Positions 43,644-53,089 of a stretch of DNA of 64,000 bases are shown one piece after another. The DNA is from Novosphingobium pokkalii (lineage in GTDB: Bacteria; Pseudomonadota; Alphaproteobacteria; Sphingomonadales; Sphingomonadaceae). The stretch is from the NCBI RefSeq assembly GCF_014652855.1, contig NZ_BMZP01000002.1, positions 214,963 through 278,962 of the forward strand, read 5' to 3'. Made by a program: the position numbers and the translations under genes. Position 1 is the first letter of the stretch, and each line of letters begins with the position of its first letter. Under the pieces are notes generated by a model, which searched no databases, had not been told where the DNA came from, and saw nothing but the letters and a program-made list of their open reading frames with translations.

Positions 43644-44900
43644 ATGCACCTGAAAGAACTCAAGAAGAAAACCCCCGCCGAGCTGGTCGAAATGGCCGAA
43701 GAGCTGGGCGTGGAAGGCGCGAGCACGATGCGCCGCCAGGACCTGATGTTTGCCATCCTCAAGGAAGTGGCCGAGGACGGGGAGGAAATCCTCGGCATCG
43801 GCACGATCGAGGTTCTGCCCGACGGCTTCGGCTTCCTGCGCAGCCCGGAAGCGAACTATCTGGCCGGCCCGGACGACATCTATGTCTCGCCCAACCAGGT
43901 CCGCAAGTGGGGCCTGCGCACCGGCGATACCGTGGAAGGCGAAATCCGCGCGCCCAAGGACGGCGAACGCTATTTCGCCATCACCCGCCTGATGAAAGTC
44001 AACTTCGACGAGCCGGAGGCCGTGCGCCACCGCGTCAACTTCGACAACCTCACCCCACTCTATCCCAACGAGCGGCTCAAGCTCGACACGCTCGATCCCA
44101 CGGTCAAGGACAAGTCCGCCCGCGTGATCGACTTGGTCAGCCCGCAGGGCAAGGGCCAGCGCGCCCTGATCGTGGCGCCGCCGCGCACCGGCAAGACCGT
44201 GCTGCTCCAGAACATGGCCAAGGCCATCACCGACAACCATCCAGAAGTGTTCCTGCTGGTGCTGCTGGTGGACGAGCGCCCGGAAGAAGTGACCGACATG
44301 CAGCGTTCGGTGAAGGGCGAGGTCATCTCCTCCACCTTTGACGAACCCGCCACGCGCCACGTGCAGGTGGCCGAAATGGTCATCGAAAAGGCCAAGCGCC
44401 TGGTCGAACACAAGCGCGACGTGGTCATCCTGCTCGACTCGATCACCCGCCTCGGCCGCGCCTACAACACCGTGGTGCCCTCGTCGGGCAAGGTCCTGAC
44501 CGGTGGTGTCGACGCCAACGCGCTCCAGCGTCCCAAGCGCTTCTTTGGTGCGGCGCGCAACATCGAGGAAGGCGGCTCGCTCTCGATCATCGCCACCGCG
44601 CTGATCGATACCGGCAGCCGCATGGACGAAGTGATCTTCGAAGAGTTCAAGGGCACCGGCAACTCGGAAATCGTGCTCGACCGCAAGGTGGCCGACAAGC
44701 GCATCTTCCCCGCGCTCGACGTGGGCAAGAGCGGCACTCGCAAGGAAGAACTCCTCGTGCCGCGCGACCAGCTCAGCAAGATGTGGGTGCTGCGCCGCAT
44801 CCTGATGCAGATGGGCACGGTCGACGCGATGGAATTCCTGCTCGACAAGATGAAGGATTCCAAGACCAACGAAGACTTCTTCGCGACGATGAACCAGTAA
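43644..44900 (+). CDS. rho: Transcription termination factor Rho
   Basis: Rho is the hexameric RNA-dependent ATPase that ends transcription. The 418-residue protein starts [25 protein letters not shown], then the cold-shock-like RNA-binding domain [36 protein letters not shown]. The ATPase core has Walker [17 protein letters not shown] near residue 178 and Walker [18 protein letters not shown] near 260. The length is close to the family norm without the long insert of actinobacteria. ATG 43644 follows CGGAACACACGCA. A terminator-like hairpin follows the gene. Confidence 0.97.
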   Translation: MHLKELKKKTPAELVEMAEELGVEGASTMRRQDLMFAILKEVAEDGEEILGIGTIEVLPDGFGFLRSPEANYLAGPDDIYVSPNQVRKWGLRTGDTVEGEIRAPKDGERYFAITRLMKVNFDEPEAVRHRVNFDNLTPLYPNERLKLDTLDPTVKDKSARVIDLVSPQGKGQRALIVAPPRTGKTVLLQNMAKAITDNHPEVFLLVLLVDERPEEVTDMQRSVKGEVISSTFDEPATRHVQVAEMVIEKAKRLVEHKRDVVILLDSITRLGRAYNTVVPSSGKVLTGGVDANALQRPKRFFGAARNIEEGGSLSIIATALIDTGSRMDEVIFEEFKGTGNSEIVLDRKVADKRIFPALDVGKSGTRKEELLVPRDQLSKMWVLRRILMQMGTVDAMEFLLDKMKDSKTNEDFFATMNQ

Positions 44901-44917
44901 TCCCGCAAGGGTTTACC

Positions 44918-44968
44918 GCGCACAAGAAGGGGTGGGGAGCGAGGGCTTCCTGCCCCTTTTTTGTGCGC
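44918..44968 (+). terminator. Terminator-like hairpin after rho
   Basis: GCGCACAAGAAGGGG (44918-44932) pairs with CCCCTTTTTTGTGCGC (44953-44968) with one bulge or mismatch, leaving a loop of about 20 bases. It lies 17 bases after the rho stop. Confidence 0.7.
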
Positions 44969-44989
44969 TGCTGGTGCGGGGGGAGGGGG

Positions 44990-45190
44990 CTTCGACAAGC
45001 TCAGCCCGAACGGAAACGAGCGAACGCTTAATCACCTCTGTTCGCCCTGAGGCTGTCGAAGGGCCGCTGGCGCAGCGTTGGCTCCTCGGGCTTCGACAAG
45101 CTCAGCCCGAACGGACCGTAGAGTTTTACCTTGTTACCTCCGTTCGCCCTGAGCTTGTCGAAGGGCCTGTCCTGAGCTTGTCGAAGGGCG
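44990..45190. repeat. Cluster of REP-like CTTCGACAAGCTCAGCCC elements
   Basis: Five copies occur. Two are forward (44990-45013, 45091-45114). Two are inverted, forming hairpin pairs with the forward copies (45038-45064 with one substitution plus one inserted base, and 45140-45166). A partial inverted copy lies at 45169-45190. Pairs of forward and inverted units are the arrangement of REP/BIME elements. Another pair is at 47442-47517. They lie only in gaps between genes. Confidence 0.85.
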
Positions 45191-45209
45191 TCACGCACAA
45201 GGCTCAAGG

Positions 45210-45596
45210 TCAGCCATCCTCCAGCGCCTCGGCCATCTTGCGCCACAGCAGGTCGGCCGCAGCAAATGGCCGGACCATCACTTTGAAATCGACGATCCGT
45301 CCTTCCAGGTCGAACCGCAGCAGATGCACGCCGTTGACGGTCACCCCATCCAGCATGGCGTCGAATTCCAGGGCGGCCTCATGTCCATCGGTCAGCTCGC
45401 GCACATAGGCGAACCGGGTCTGGCGCAAGGTACGGCAGGCGGCGGTAAGGTGCAGCAGCACGGCTTCGCGCCCCGTTTGCGGTGTTTGCAGAACCGGCGA
45501 GTGGAACACGGCATCGTCGGCCACGAGTTCGGCCAGCATGTCTTCCGGGCATCCGGCCAGCATCGCGCGGTGCCAGGCGGCCAATCCAAGCTGCAT
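45210..45596 (-). CDS. NTF2/SnoaL-like protein
   Basis: The 128-residue product has an NTF2-like fold: helix MQLGLAAWHRAMLAGCPEDMLAELVADDAVFHSPV, then strands VHLLRFDLEGRIVDFKVMVRP. SnoaL-like proteins are small cone-shaped enzymes or binders with a hydrophobic pocket; the ligand is not known. The start at 45596 matches the fold; a longer in-frame ORF upstream contains a parS site and is not protein-like. It is divergent from the DUF6489 gene. Confidence 0.75.
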   Translation of the reverse strand: MQLGLAAWHRAMLAGCPEDMLAELVADDAVFHSPVLQTPQTGREAVLLHLTAACRTLRQTRFAYVRELTDGHEAALEFDAMLDGVTVNGVHLLRFDLEGRIVDFKVMVRPFAAADLLWRKMAEALEDG

Positions 45597-45643
45597 GATC
45601 GTGTCTCCCGTCAACAGGGACCGAGAGCGAAAGGATACTCTCA

Positions 45644-45659
45644 TGTTCCACGTGAAACA
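45644..45659. other. parS-like ParB binding site 3
   Basis: TGTTCCACGTGAAACA matches the general parS consensus exactly, with one asymmetric base pair. It lies in the gap between the NTF2-like gene and the DUF6489 gene, about 8.3 kb right of the putative origin. Confidence 0.9.
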
Positions 45660-45819
45660 ACGCCGCGCCCGATGCATTGATCCGAGACAAGGCTTTGCTG
45701 GGTCGATGCGAGCCCTTGGTCGGCCACCATGCCGATTTGGTCGATGTGTCGCTTGGCGCGCGGCAGAGACTGTGACAGGCTTTGCGATCAAGGCCGTGCG
45801 CAACCGGGAGAGCGATGCG

Positions 45820-46089
45820 ATGAAAGTGAATGTAGAAATCGAATGCAGCCCGGAAGAAGCGCGGCGTTTTCTCGGCCTGCCCGATGTGTCGAAAGCCAAC
45901 GATGTCTATGTCGATGCCCTGGCGCGCGCCATGCAGGGCGTGAGCAGTGTCGACCAATTGCAAGGCTATGCCAAGCAGCTCGCGCCGATGGGCGAGATGG
46001 GGCTCAAGCTGTTCCAGCAGTTCATGGAGCAGGGCGCCGGCGCCGCCATGGCCGGGTTCAAGGCCGGGATGAGCGGCGACAAGAAGTAG
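45820..46089 (+). CDS. DUF6489-like small protein
   Basis: The 89-residue product begins MKVNVEIECSPEEARRFLGLPDV, followed by a helix with QGYAKQLAPMGEMGLKLFQQFMEQG and a C-terminal AMAGFKAGMSGDKK. It matches the small alphaproteobacterial family I know as DUF6489, of unknown function. The Gly-rich C-terminus resembles the ends of phasin-like proteins. GGAG lies 7 bases upstream of the ATG at 45820. It is followed by mnmE 32 bases later. Confidence 0.65.
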   Translation: MKVNVEIECSPEEARRFLGLPDVSKANDVYVDALARAMQGVSSVDQLQGYAKQLAPMGEMGLKLFQQFMEQGAGAAMAGFKAGMSGDKK

Positions 46090-46121
46090 GCGCCTTGGCC
46101 TGCGCGTGATAAGCGCCGGGC

Positions 46122-47429
46122 ATGAGCGAGAATACCATCTTTGCCCTCAGTTCGGGTGCGCCGCCGGCCGGCATTGCCGTCGTGCGGATCAGTGGTCCAC
46201 AAGCCGGACCTGCGCTGGCGGCCCTTTGCGGCTCCTTGCCGGCGCCGCGCCGTGCCACGTTCCGGCCCTTGGTCGATCCCGCCGACGGTAGCCCGCTCGA
46301 TGCCACGATGGTCCTCTGGCTGCCCGGTCCGCGTACCGCGACCGGGGAAGACAGTGCCGAGCTGCATCTCCATGGCGGTCGTGCCGTGGTGGCCGCCGTG
46401 CTGGCCGCCCTGGCGCGCCTGCCCGGTCTGCGCCCGGCGGAAGCGGGCGAGTTCACCCGCCGCGCCTTTCTCCATGGCCGGATCGATCTCAACGAGGCGG
46501 AAGGGCTGGCCGATCTGCTCAGCGCCGAAACCGAATTGCAACGGCGCAGCGCGCTGGCCATGGCCGAAGGTGCGCTGTCTCGCCAGGTCGATGCCTGGCG
46601 CGACGGTGTGCTGCTGCTCTCGGCCCGGCTGGAAGCGCTGCTCGATTTTTCCGACGAGGATGACGTGGCCGACGGTGGCGCGCTGTTGCCACCGGGCTTT
46701 GCCGAGCAAGCCACGACGCTGGCCGCTGCCATCGAGGCCTGGTTGTTGCGTCCGCGTGCCGAGCCCTTGCGCGAAGGCTTCCGCATCGTGCTGGCGGGGC
46801 CGCCCAATGCCGGCAAGTCCACCCTGTTCAATGCCCTGGTCGAGGCCGAGGCGGCGATCACCGCTGCCGAGCCCGGTACGACCCGCGACGTGCTGACGCG
46901 CAGCGTGGCGATCGACGGCGTGCCGTTCACCTTTGCCGACACGGCCGGCCTGCGGGATGAAGGCGCGGGCGAGATCGAACGGATCGGCATCGCCCGCGCG
47001 CGCGCCGAAGCGGCCCGCGCCGATCTGATCCTGTGGCTGGGGCCAGAGGGGGAAGGGCCGGTTGATGGCACGGCGCCGCTGTGGGAACTGGCCGCCCGCG
47101 CCGATGATCCCTCGGCGCCCGCCAAGGTGAAGCCACGGCATCGCCTATCGGTCCACACCGGCGAAGGGCTCGATGCCCTGCGCCGCGACCTGGTCGCCCA
47201 TGCTCGCGCCAGCCTGCCGGCGCCGGGCGAGGCGGCGCTCAACGCCCGCCAGCATGGCCTGTTGGAACAGGTCCATGCCGCTCTTGTGGCGGCGCAGCAG
47301 GAGCATGATCCTCTGCTGGCGGCAGAGCACTTGCGCCTGGCCCGGCGCGCGCTCGATGCGTTGACCGGACGGGCGGGAACCGAGGACATGCTCGATGCCT
47401 TGTTCGGGCGGTTCTGCATCGGCAAGTGA
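46122..47429 (+). CDS. mnmE: tRNA modification GTPase MnmE (TrmE)
   Basis: MnmE with MnmG installs carboxymethylaminomethyl groups at U34 of certain tRNAs. The 435-residue protein has the formyl-folate-binding N-domain ([23 protein letters not shown]), a helical domain and an inserted G domain: G1 [20 protein letters not shown] (about residue 227), G2 GTTRD, G3 [12 protein letters not shown]. The expected G4 NKxD is not seen; the position reads [11 protein letters not shown]. The C-terminus [11 protein letters not shown] contains the invariant Cys. It is a little short for the family because the G domain is compact. mnmG follows after a REP-like pair and a parS site. Confidence 0.95.
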   Translation: MSENTIFALSSGAPPAGIAVVRISGPQAGPALAALCGSLPAPRRATFRPLVDPADGSPLDATMVLWLPGPRTATGEDSAELHLHGGRAVVAAVLAALARLPGLRPAEAGEFTRRAFLHGRIDLNEAEGLADLLSAETELQRRSALAMAEGALSRQVDAWRDGVLLLSARLEALLDFSDEDDVADGGALLPPGFAEQATTLAAAIEAWLLRPRAEPLREGFRIVLAGPPNAGKSTLFNALVEAEAAITAAEPGTTRDVLTRSVAIDGVPFTFADTAGLRDEGAGEIERIGIARARAEAARADLILWLGPEGEGPVDGTAPLWELAARADDPSAPAKVKPRHRLSVHTGEGLDALRRDLVAHARASLPAPGEAALNARQHGLLEQVHAALVAAQQEHDPLLAAEHLRLARRALDALTGRAGTEDMLDALFGRFCIGK

Positions 47430-47441
47430 TCGGCGCGGGGG

Positions 47442-47517
47442 CTTCGACAAGCTCAGCCCGAACGGACCTGGTTTCAATATCCCTGAAAACTCCGTTCGCC
47501 CTGAGCTTGTCGAAGGG
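47442..47517. repeat. REP-like inverted pair between mnmE and mnmG
   Basis: A forward CTTCGACAAGCTCAGCCC unit (47442-47465) and an inverted unit (47491-47517) form a long hairpin with a loop of about 25 bases, starting 13 bases after the mnmE stop. Same family as the cluster at 44990. Confidence 0.85.
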
Positions 47518-47548
47518 CGTGAAGCCTTGCGCTTACCCCGCTCACATA

Positions 47549-47564
47549 TGTTCCACGTGAAACA
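47549..47564. other. parS-like ParB binding site 4
   Basis: TGTTCCACGTGAAACA, identical to the site at 45644. It lies in the 175-base gap before mnmG. An in-frame ATG within it would start the peptide MFHVKH, but the true mnmG start is 55 bases on. Confidence 0.92.
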
Positions 47565-47604
47565 CACTTTGACCCAAAGAGCGCAGAGCGATAGGGCAGG
47601 GGGC

Positions 47605-49458
47605 ATGCATTCCTTCGACATCATTGTGGTCGGCGGCGGTCACGCCGGCGTCGAGGCGGCCGCTGTCGCGGCGCGGATGGGCGCGCGCACGGCGCTGGTC
47701 AGTTTCGATCCCGACAAGATCGGCGCGATGAGCTGCAACCCGGCGATTGGCGGATTGGGCAAGGGCCATCTCGTGCGCGAGGTGGACGCTTTCGATGGCG
47801 TCATTGCCCGTGCCGCCGATGCCGGTGCGATCCACTATCGCATGCTCAATCGCTCCAAGGGCAGTGCGGTGCAGGGGCCGCGTGTGCAGGCCGATCGCAA
47901 GCGGTTCAAGGCGGCGGTGCAGGCGGTGGTCAATCATCAGCCGGGCCTGACCGTGGTGGCTGGAGAAGCGGCGGCGCTGCGTCTGGCCGGGGGGCGGGTC
48001 ACCGGCATCGATCTGGCCGATGGCTCCATTCTGGAGGGATCGGCCGTGGTGCTCTGCACCGGCACTTTCCTGGGCGCGCGGCTGTTCCGCGGGGAAGAGC
48101 GGATGGAGGGCGGCCGCATTGGCGAGGATGCCGCCCATCGCCTGGCGGCGCAGATGCGCGATGCCGCGCTGCCGATGGCCCGGCTCAAGACCGGCACGCC
48201 GCCCCGGCTGGATGGCCGCACCATCGATTGGGCACGGCTGGAAGAGCAGCACAGCGATGCCGATCCCTGGACGATGTCTCCCCTCACCAAGGCGCGCCCG
48301 CTGCCGCAGATCTTCTGTGGCATCAGCCGCACCAATGCGCGCACCCATGACATCATCCGCAGCGGGCTTGATCGCTCGCCTTTGTTCACCGGCGCGATCG
48401 GCGCGCGGGGACCGCGCTATTGCCCGTCGATCGAGGACAAGATTCACCGCTTTGCCGATCGCGACAGCCACCAGGTCTTCCTGGAACCGGAAGGTCTCGA
48501 CGATACATTGGTCTATCCCAACGGCCTCTCCACCTCGCTGCCGGCCGATGTGCAACTGGCGATGATGCGCTCGATGGAAGGGCTGGAGCAGGTGGAGATC
48601 GTCGTGCCTGGCTATGCCGTGGAATACGATCACATCGATCCGCGCGCCTTGCGGCCCAGCCTGGAAGTGCGCAGCCTGCCCGGTCTCTATTGCGCCGGCC
48701 AGATCAACGGCACCACCGGCTATGAAGAGGCCGCCGCGCAAGGCCTGGTGGCTGGCATGCACGCGGCGGCCGCCGTGCTCGGCACGGCACCGGCACCGCT
48801 CGATCGCGGGTCCAGCTATATGGCGGTGATGATCGATGACTTGACGCTGCACGGAGTGAGCGAGCCCTATCGCATGCTCACCGCGCGGGCCGAGTATCGC
48901 CTGCGCCTGCGCGCAAACAATGCCACCACGCGGCTGACCCCGCTGGGGCTGGCGGCCGGTTGTGTCGGTCCCGAACGGCGGGCCTGGTTCGAGCGGCGCG
49001 GCGAGGATCGCGCCCGGCTCGAAGCGGCGCTGGCCCAGGAAACCACACCCAGCGAAATGGCCCGCGCGGGACTGGCCGTGCGCGCCGATGGTGCGCGGCG
49101 CAGCCTGATGGAATGGCTGCGCTTCCCCGAAGTGACGCTCGCCGGCCTGGCTCCCTGGCTGGATGACGCCATGCCCGACGATGCCTTGCTGGTGGAAGAG
49201 GTGGAGGAAGACGCCGCCTATGCCCCCTATCTCGCCCGGCAGGAAGCGGAGCTGCGCGACTTGCGCGCCAATGAAACCGTGCCGCTGGGCGAAGACTTCC
49301 CCTATGCGCAAGTGCCGGGTCTTTCGGCCGAAATGGTCGAACGCCTGAGCGCGGCGCGGCCTGAAACCCTGGCCGCTGCCGGTCGCCTCGCCGGGATCAC
49401 CCCGGCGGCGCTGGCCAGCCTGCTGGTCCATGCCCGCCGTCGCATGGTGGCGGCATGA
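47605..49458 (+). CDS. mnmG: tRNA uridine-5-carboxymethylaminomethyl synthesis enzyme MnmG (GidA)
   Basis: MnmG is the FAD- and folate-dependent partner of MnmE. The 617-residue protein starts [33 protein letters not shown] with the FAD-binding GxGxxG, then [61 protein letters not shown] and [11 protein letters not shown] are hallmark motifs. ATG 47605 follows AGGGCAGGGGGC. The stop overlaps rsmG by four bases. The family motif CNPAIGGxGKGH is intact, so the enzyme should be active. Confidence 0.97.
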   Translation: MHSFDIIVVGGGHAGVEAAAVAARMGARTALVSFDPDKIGAMSCNPAIGGLGKGHLVREVDAFDGVIARAADAGAIHYRMLNRSKGSAVQGPRVQADRKRFKAAVQAVVNHQPGLTVVAGEAAALRLAGGRVTGIDLADGSILEGSAVVLCTGTFLGARLFRGEERMEGGRIGEDAAHRLAAQMRDAALPMARLKTGTPPRLDGRTIDWARLEEQHSDADPWTMSPLTKARPLPQIFCGISRTNARTHDIIRSGLDRSPLFTGAIGARGPRYCPSIEDKIHRFADRDSHQVFLEPEGLDDTLVYPNGLSTSLPADVQLAMMRSMEGLEQVEIVVPGYAVEYDHIDPRALRPSLEVRSLPGLYCAGQINGTTGYEEAAAQGLVAGMHAAAAVLGTAPAPLDRGSSYMAVMIDDLTLHGVSEPYRMLTARAEYRLRLRANNATTRLTPLGLAAGCVGPERRAWFERRGEDRARLEAALAQETTPSEMARAGLAVRADGARRSLMEWLRFPEVTLAGLAPWLDDAMPDDALLVEEVEEDAAYAPYLARQEAELRDLRANETVPLGEDFPYAQVPGLSAEMVERLSAARPETLAAAGRLAGITPAALASLLVHARRRMVAA

Positions 49459-50159
49459 TCGTGGCCACCCTGATCGAAAGCGAAGCCCAGGCGCAGGATT
49501 GGTTGCGCCAGGTCCTGGGCGCCGATGACGCCGCCATGGCCCGGCTGGCGCGGTTGGTCGAGCTGCTGGTCGAGGAGAACGAGCGGCAGAACCTGATCGC
49601 GCGGGGCACGATCCCGATGGTCTGGCAGCGCCATATCGTCGACAGTGCGCAGCTTCTGGCTGTTCCACGTGAAACATTGCCCGAGGGGCCATGGCTCGAT
49701 CTTGGCACCGGGGCGGGCTTCCCCGGTCTGGTCATTGCCGCGCTGCAACCGAATCGCCCGGTCACGCTGGTTGATTCGCGGCGGCTGCGCACCGAGTGGC
49801 TGGCGCGTGCGGCGCAGGACTTGGGCCTCGATCGTGTCACCGTGACACTTTCGCGCGTGGAAGATCTGCCCGATCAAACCTATTCCGTGCTTTCGGCGCG
49901 CGCTTTTGCGCCGTTGGACAAGCTCTTGGCGATTTCTTCGCGTTTTTCCACATCGGAAACGGTGTGGTTGCTGCCAAAAGGGGCGAAGGCCGCGCAAGAA
50001 TTGGCTATACTGCCGGAAACCTGGCGCCATGTGTTTCACGTGGAACAATCGCTGACCGATCCCGCCGCCGGCGTGATCGCCGGCCGCTTGCTGGGTGGCC
50101 ATCCCCCGAAGCCTGCCCGCAAGCCGGCGTCGGCTTCCCAACGAGGCTCCCGTCAATGA
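49455..50159 (+). CDS. rsmG: 16S rRNA (guanine527-N7)-methyltransferase RsmG (GidB)
   Basis: RsmG methylates G527 of 16S rRNA; loss gives low-level streptomycin resistance in other bacteria. The 234-residue protein has [23 protein letters not shown], the AdoMet motif [16 protein letters not shown], then [14 protein letters not shown] and [12 protein letters not shown]. Its start overlaps mnmG (ATGA) and its stop overlaps parA (ATGA). Two parS-like sites sit inside it, so part of its coding sequence doubles as centromere DNA: the first encodes VPRET, the second FHVEQ. Confidence 0.96.
   Translation: MIVATLIESEAQAQDWLRQVLGADDAAMARLARLVELLVEENERQNLIARGTIPMVWQRHIVDSAQLLAVPRETLPEGPWLDLGTGAGFPGLVIAALQPNRPVTLVDSRRLRTEWLARAAQDLGLDRVTVTLSRVEDLPDQTYSVLSARAFAPLDKLLAISSRFSTSETVWLLPKGAKAAQELAILPETWRHVFHVEQSLTDPAAGVIAGRLLGGHPPKPARKPASASQRGSRQ
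49661..49676. other. parS-like ParB binding site 5, inside rsmG
   Basis: TGTTCCACGTGAAACA, fully matching the consensus. It lies within the rsmG coding region, encoding part of AVPRET. Confidence 0.9.
50032..50047. other. parS-like ParB binding site 6, inside rsmG, inverted
   Basis: The plus strand reads TGTTTCACGTGGAACA, the reverse complement of the TGTTCCACGTGAAACA sites. It lies within the rsmG 3' part, 109 bases before the parA start, and encodes VFHVEQ. Confidence 0.9.
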
Positions 50160-50932
50160 TCACCATCGCCATTGCGAATCAGAAGGGCGGCGTGGGCAAG
50201 ACCACCACCGCCATCAATATCGCGACTGCCCTGGCCGCGACCGGCTGGAAAGTGCTGCTGGTTGATTTGGACCCGCAGGGCAATGCCTCCACCGGAATCG
50301 GCCTCAATGCGGCAGACCGCGAACGCTCGTCTTACGACATGCTGATCGACGGGGCCGGGGTGGCCGAATGCGCCGTGCCCACGCGCATTCCCGGCCTCGA
50401 CATCATCCCGGCCACCGTGGACCTGTCGGGCGCGGAAGTGGAACTGGTGAGCGTGGAAGATCGCACCGGTCGCCTGCGCGCCGCGCTGCATCGCGATACC
50501 ACGCATGAAATCTGCCTGATCGATTGCCCCCCCAGCCTTGGCCTGCTGACGCTCAACGCCATGGCGGCGGCAGACAGTCTGATGGTTCCCTTGCAGTGCG
50601 AATTCTTTGCGTTGGAAGGGCTTAGCCAGCTCCTCCAGACGGTGGAGCGGGTGCAGGAACGCTTCAATCCCGATCTTGGCATCCTGGGCATCGTGCTGAC
50701 CATGTACGATCGCCGCAACCGCCTGACCGACCAGGTGGCTGACGACGTGCGCTCGTGCCTGCGCGATCTGGTGTTTGAATCGGTGATCCCGCGCAACGTG
50801 CGCTTGTCCGAAGCGCCCAGCCATGGGCTCCCGGCGCTGATCTATGACCATGCCTGCTCGGGATCGCAGGCCTACATGAAACTGGCGCGCGAATTGATCG
50901 GGCGCCTGCCGGAACGGAGGAAGGCGGCATGA
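50156..50932 (+). CDS. parA: Chromosome partitioning ATPase ParA
   Basis: ParA is a Walker-type ATPase that forms gradients on the nucleoid and pulls ParB-parS complexes to the cell poles. The 258-residue protein starts [27 protein letters not shown], the deviant Walker A motif, with LLVDLDPQGNAS and LIDCPPSLGLLTLNAM following. VIPRNVRLSEAPSHGLPALIYD is typical of chromosomal ParA (no N-terminal HTH as in plasmid P1-type). The start at 50156 overlaps the rsmG stop (ATGA); the stop overlaps parB. Confidence 0.97.
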   Translation: MITIAIANQKGGVGKTTTAINIATALAATGWKVLLVDLDPQGNASTGIGLNAADRERSSYDMLIDGAGVAECAVPTRIPGLDIIPATVDLSGAEVELVSVEDRTGRLRAALHRDTTHEICLIDCPPSLGLLTLNAMAAADSLMVPLQCEFFALEGLSQLLQTVERVQERFNPDLGILGIVLTMYDRRNRLTDQVADDVRSCLRDLVFESVIPRNVRLSEAPSHGLPALIYDHACSGSQAYMKLARELIGRLPERRKAA

Positions 50933-51906
50933 GCGGCGAAGAGGGCGTCAAGGCACCACCGGCCAAGCGCGCTGCATTGGGCCGGGGGCTGGGCGCTTTG
51001 CTGGGTGAAACCCGGCGCGAGGAATCGCTGGTCCGGCCCGCGCCGGCGCCATCTGCCGCGAATGGGGCAGGGGCCTCTGCCGCCACGGTCCAGGCCACCC
51101 GCGCCACAACCGGCGTGGCGCTGCTCTCTGTTGCCGAGATCGAGCCGCATCCCGATCAGCCGCGCCGCCATTTCGATGAAGAGGCGCTGGACGAACTGGC
51201 CCAGTCGATCGCTGCGCGCGGGGTGATCCAGCCGGTGATCGTGCGCCCGGTGGCCGGTGGCCGCTATCAACTCGTGGCGGGGGAACGTCGCTGGCGCGCC
51301 GCGCAGCGCGCCCGCGTACACGAGATTCCCGCGATTGTCCGTCAGCTCGACGAACGCGAAGTGACCGCGCTGGCCTTGATCGAAAATCTCCAGCGTGAAG
51401 ACCTCAACCCGGTGGAAGAGGCCCGCGCCTATCAGCGCCTGTCGGAAAACGACGGGTTGACCCAGCAGGAAATCGCCCGCTTCGTCGACAAGTCACGCAG
51501 CCATGTCGCCAATCTCATGCGCCTGCTGTCGCTGCCCGAAGAAGTGCTCGACATGGTGCAGCGCGACGATCTGTCGATGGGCCATGCCCGCGCGCTGGCG
51601 GTCGTGCCCGATCCGCTGCCGCTGGCGCAGGACATCGTTGCCAAGGGCCTGTCGGTGCGCGATGCCGAACGCCTGGCCAAGCGCGCAACCAAGCCGGAAA
51701 GCGGCCCGCGCCGTGCCCGTGCCGAGCGCGACCCTTCGGATTCGGCCGATATCGCCGCGGTCCAGGCCCATGTGGAGGAATTCCTCGGCCTGAAAGTGAC
51801 GATCAATGCCGATGCCGATCCGCGCACCGGCAGCGTGGTGATTCGCTACAAGACGCTCGACCAGCTCGACCTGATCTGCCAGCGGCTCACCGGCGGGGCG
51901 ATCTGA
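50929..51906 (+). CDS. parB: Chromosome partitioning protein ParB
   Basis: ParB loads at parS and spreads using CTP. The 325-residue protein has an N-terminal ParA-activating stretch (KRAALGRGLGALLGE), a CTP-binding ParB/Srx domain (IEPHPDQPRRHFDEEALDELAQSI, then YQLVAGERRWRAAQRA with the GERRxR motif near residue 118), an HTH DNA-binding domain (GLTQQEIARFVDKSRSHVANLMRLL) and a C-terminal dimerisation domain (EEFLGLKVTINADADPRTG). Six cognate-looking parS sites lie in the same window. No terminator was seen after it. Confidence 0.97.
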   Translation: MSGEEGVKAPPAKRAALGRGLGALLGETRREESLVRPAPAPSAANGAGASAATVQATRATTGVALLSVAEIEPHPDQPRRHFDEEALDELAQSIAARGVIQPVIVRPVAGGRYQLVAGERRWRAAQRARVHEIPAIVRQLDEREVTALALIENLQREDLNPVEEARAYQRLSENDGLTQQEIARFVDKSRSHVANLMRLLSLPEEVLDMVQRDDLSMGHARALAVVPDPLPLAQDIVAKGLSVRDAERLAKRATKPESGPRRARAERDPSDSADIAAVQAHVEEFLGLKVTINADADPRTGSVVIRYKTLDQLDLICQRLTGGAI

Positions 51907-52038
51907 CCGGCGGATAGGGCGCGCGGGGCACGCGAATTTTCGCAACGCCTTGTCCGGATCATTGCGTTTGCTCCCCTGCCCATCGCCGGGCCACGTTCCG
52001 CGTCAACGATCGACCGTTGACGCGAGGTGCCCCGGCCC

Positions 52039-53085
52039 ATGGCTCTGACTGTTTCCCTTTCCATCCGTCGGCGCCTGCTTGGCCTGGTGCTGAACCTGGC
52101 CTTGGGGACCGGGCCGGCATTCGCACAGGAACCGCCGATACCGGAAAAGGTGATCTACGATGCTGATTTCGGCATCGATGACGCCATGGCGCTGATCCTG
52201 CTGGCGCGGCGCCCGGATGTGGCGCTGCTGGGCGTGACCACCGTATTCGGCAATGCGCAGATTGCCGATACCACGCGCAACGCCTTGTTCCTGAAAGACT
52301 ATCTTGGCCTTTCCGCCCCCGTTGCGCGCGGCGCGGCCAAGCCGCTGATTGGCCCAACGCCGCCGCCGCCCGCCTGGATTCATGGTGCCAATGGCCTGGG
52401 CAACTATCCTGTGCCTGTGCCGCGTGCTGCGCTCGATCCGCGCAGCGCGCCGCAACTGATCATTGATCTCGTCCGCGCCCATCCCGGCGAAGTGACGATC
52501 CTGGCGGTCGGGCGGCTCACCAACCTGGCCACGGCGCTCGCCCTGGCGCCCGATCTGCCGCACCTGGTCAAGCGGGTGGTGATCATGGGCGGCGCCTTTG
52601 GCTACAACTATCAGGGACAGCGCAGCGGCAGCAATCCGTTCAGCGTGGCAGAAGCCAATATCGGCGGCGATCCCGAAGCGGCCGATGAAGTGATCAACGC
52701 CGGCTGGCCGGTCACGTTGGTGCCACTCGACGTCACCATCCGCACGGTGATGGACCGCGCTTATCTCGCCGCGCTGCCCGGCAAGGATGGCGCGCTGATC
52801 CGCGCGATCACCCGGCAGACCTATGTGAACGCGCAAGGCAGCATGCCGGTGCACGATTCGAGCGCGGTGTTCTATGCGCTGCGGCCTTCCGCCTATACCA
52901 CCGTGGAAGGCGTGGTGCGGGTGGAGCCGGGAACCGGGCCAGCGGCGGGAATCACGGTGATGGCGCCACCCGGCAGCCGCGATCCGGGCTTTGCCAGGCA
53001 CGGCACGGTCCATGTCGCCACCGGGGTGGATGCGCCTGCCGTGCTGGCATTCTATGCGCAGAGCCTGCGCGACGCGGGTCGCTAA
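52039..53085 (+). CDS. Nucleoside hydrolase, exported
   Basis: The 348-residue protein has a signal peptide (residues about 1-29, GTGPAFA|Q) and the inosine-uridine preferring nucleoside hydrolase fold. The metal/ribose motif reads IYDADFGIDDAMALIL, where most members have DTDPGxDDA. VGRLTNLATAL, VVIMGGAF, and FSVAEANIGGDPEAADEVI with the Asn and Asp follow. NPFSVAEANIG fits the ribose-binding NxxxEAN loop. It should release bases from nucleosides in the periplasm, here well supported by fold but not by measured substrate. It converges with the fRMsr gene. Confidence 0.88.
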   Translation: MALTVSLSIRRRLLGLVLNLALGTGPAFAQEPPIPEKVIYDADFGIDDAMALILLARRPDVALLGVTTVFGNAQIADTTRNALFLKDYLGLSAPVARGAAKPLIGPTPPPPAWIHGANGLGNYPVPVPRAALDPRSAPQLIIDLVRAHPGEVTILAVGRLTNLATALALAPDLPHLVKRVVIMGGAFGYNYQGQRSGSNPFSVAEANIGGDPEAADEVINAGWPVTLVPLDVTIRTVMDRAYLAALPGKDGALIRAITRQTYVNAQGSMPVHDSSAVFYALRPSAYTTVEGVVRVEPGTGPAAGITVMAPPGSRDPGFARHGTVHVATGVDAPAVLAFYAQSLRDAGR

Positions 53086-53089
53086 TTCC

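Noticed and set aside
47550..47604. Earlier mnmG start giving MFHVKH...
   Set aside because: The bases encoding it are a parS site, and the known MnmG N-terminus ([12 protein letters not shown]) begins at 47605.
49796..50155. Longer ParA with an N-terminal extension
   Set aside because: The extension is out-of-frame rsmG sequence; ParA begins at [12 protein letters not shown].
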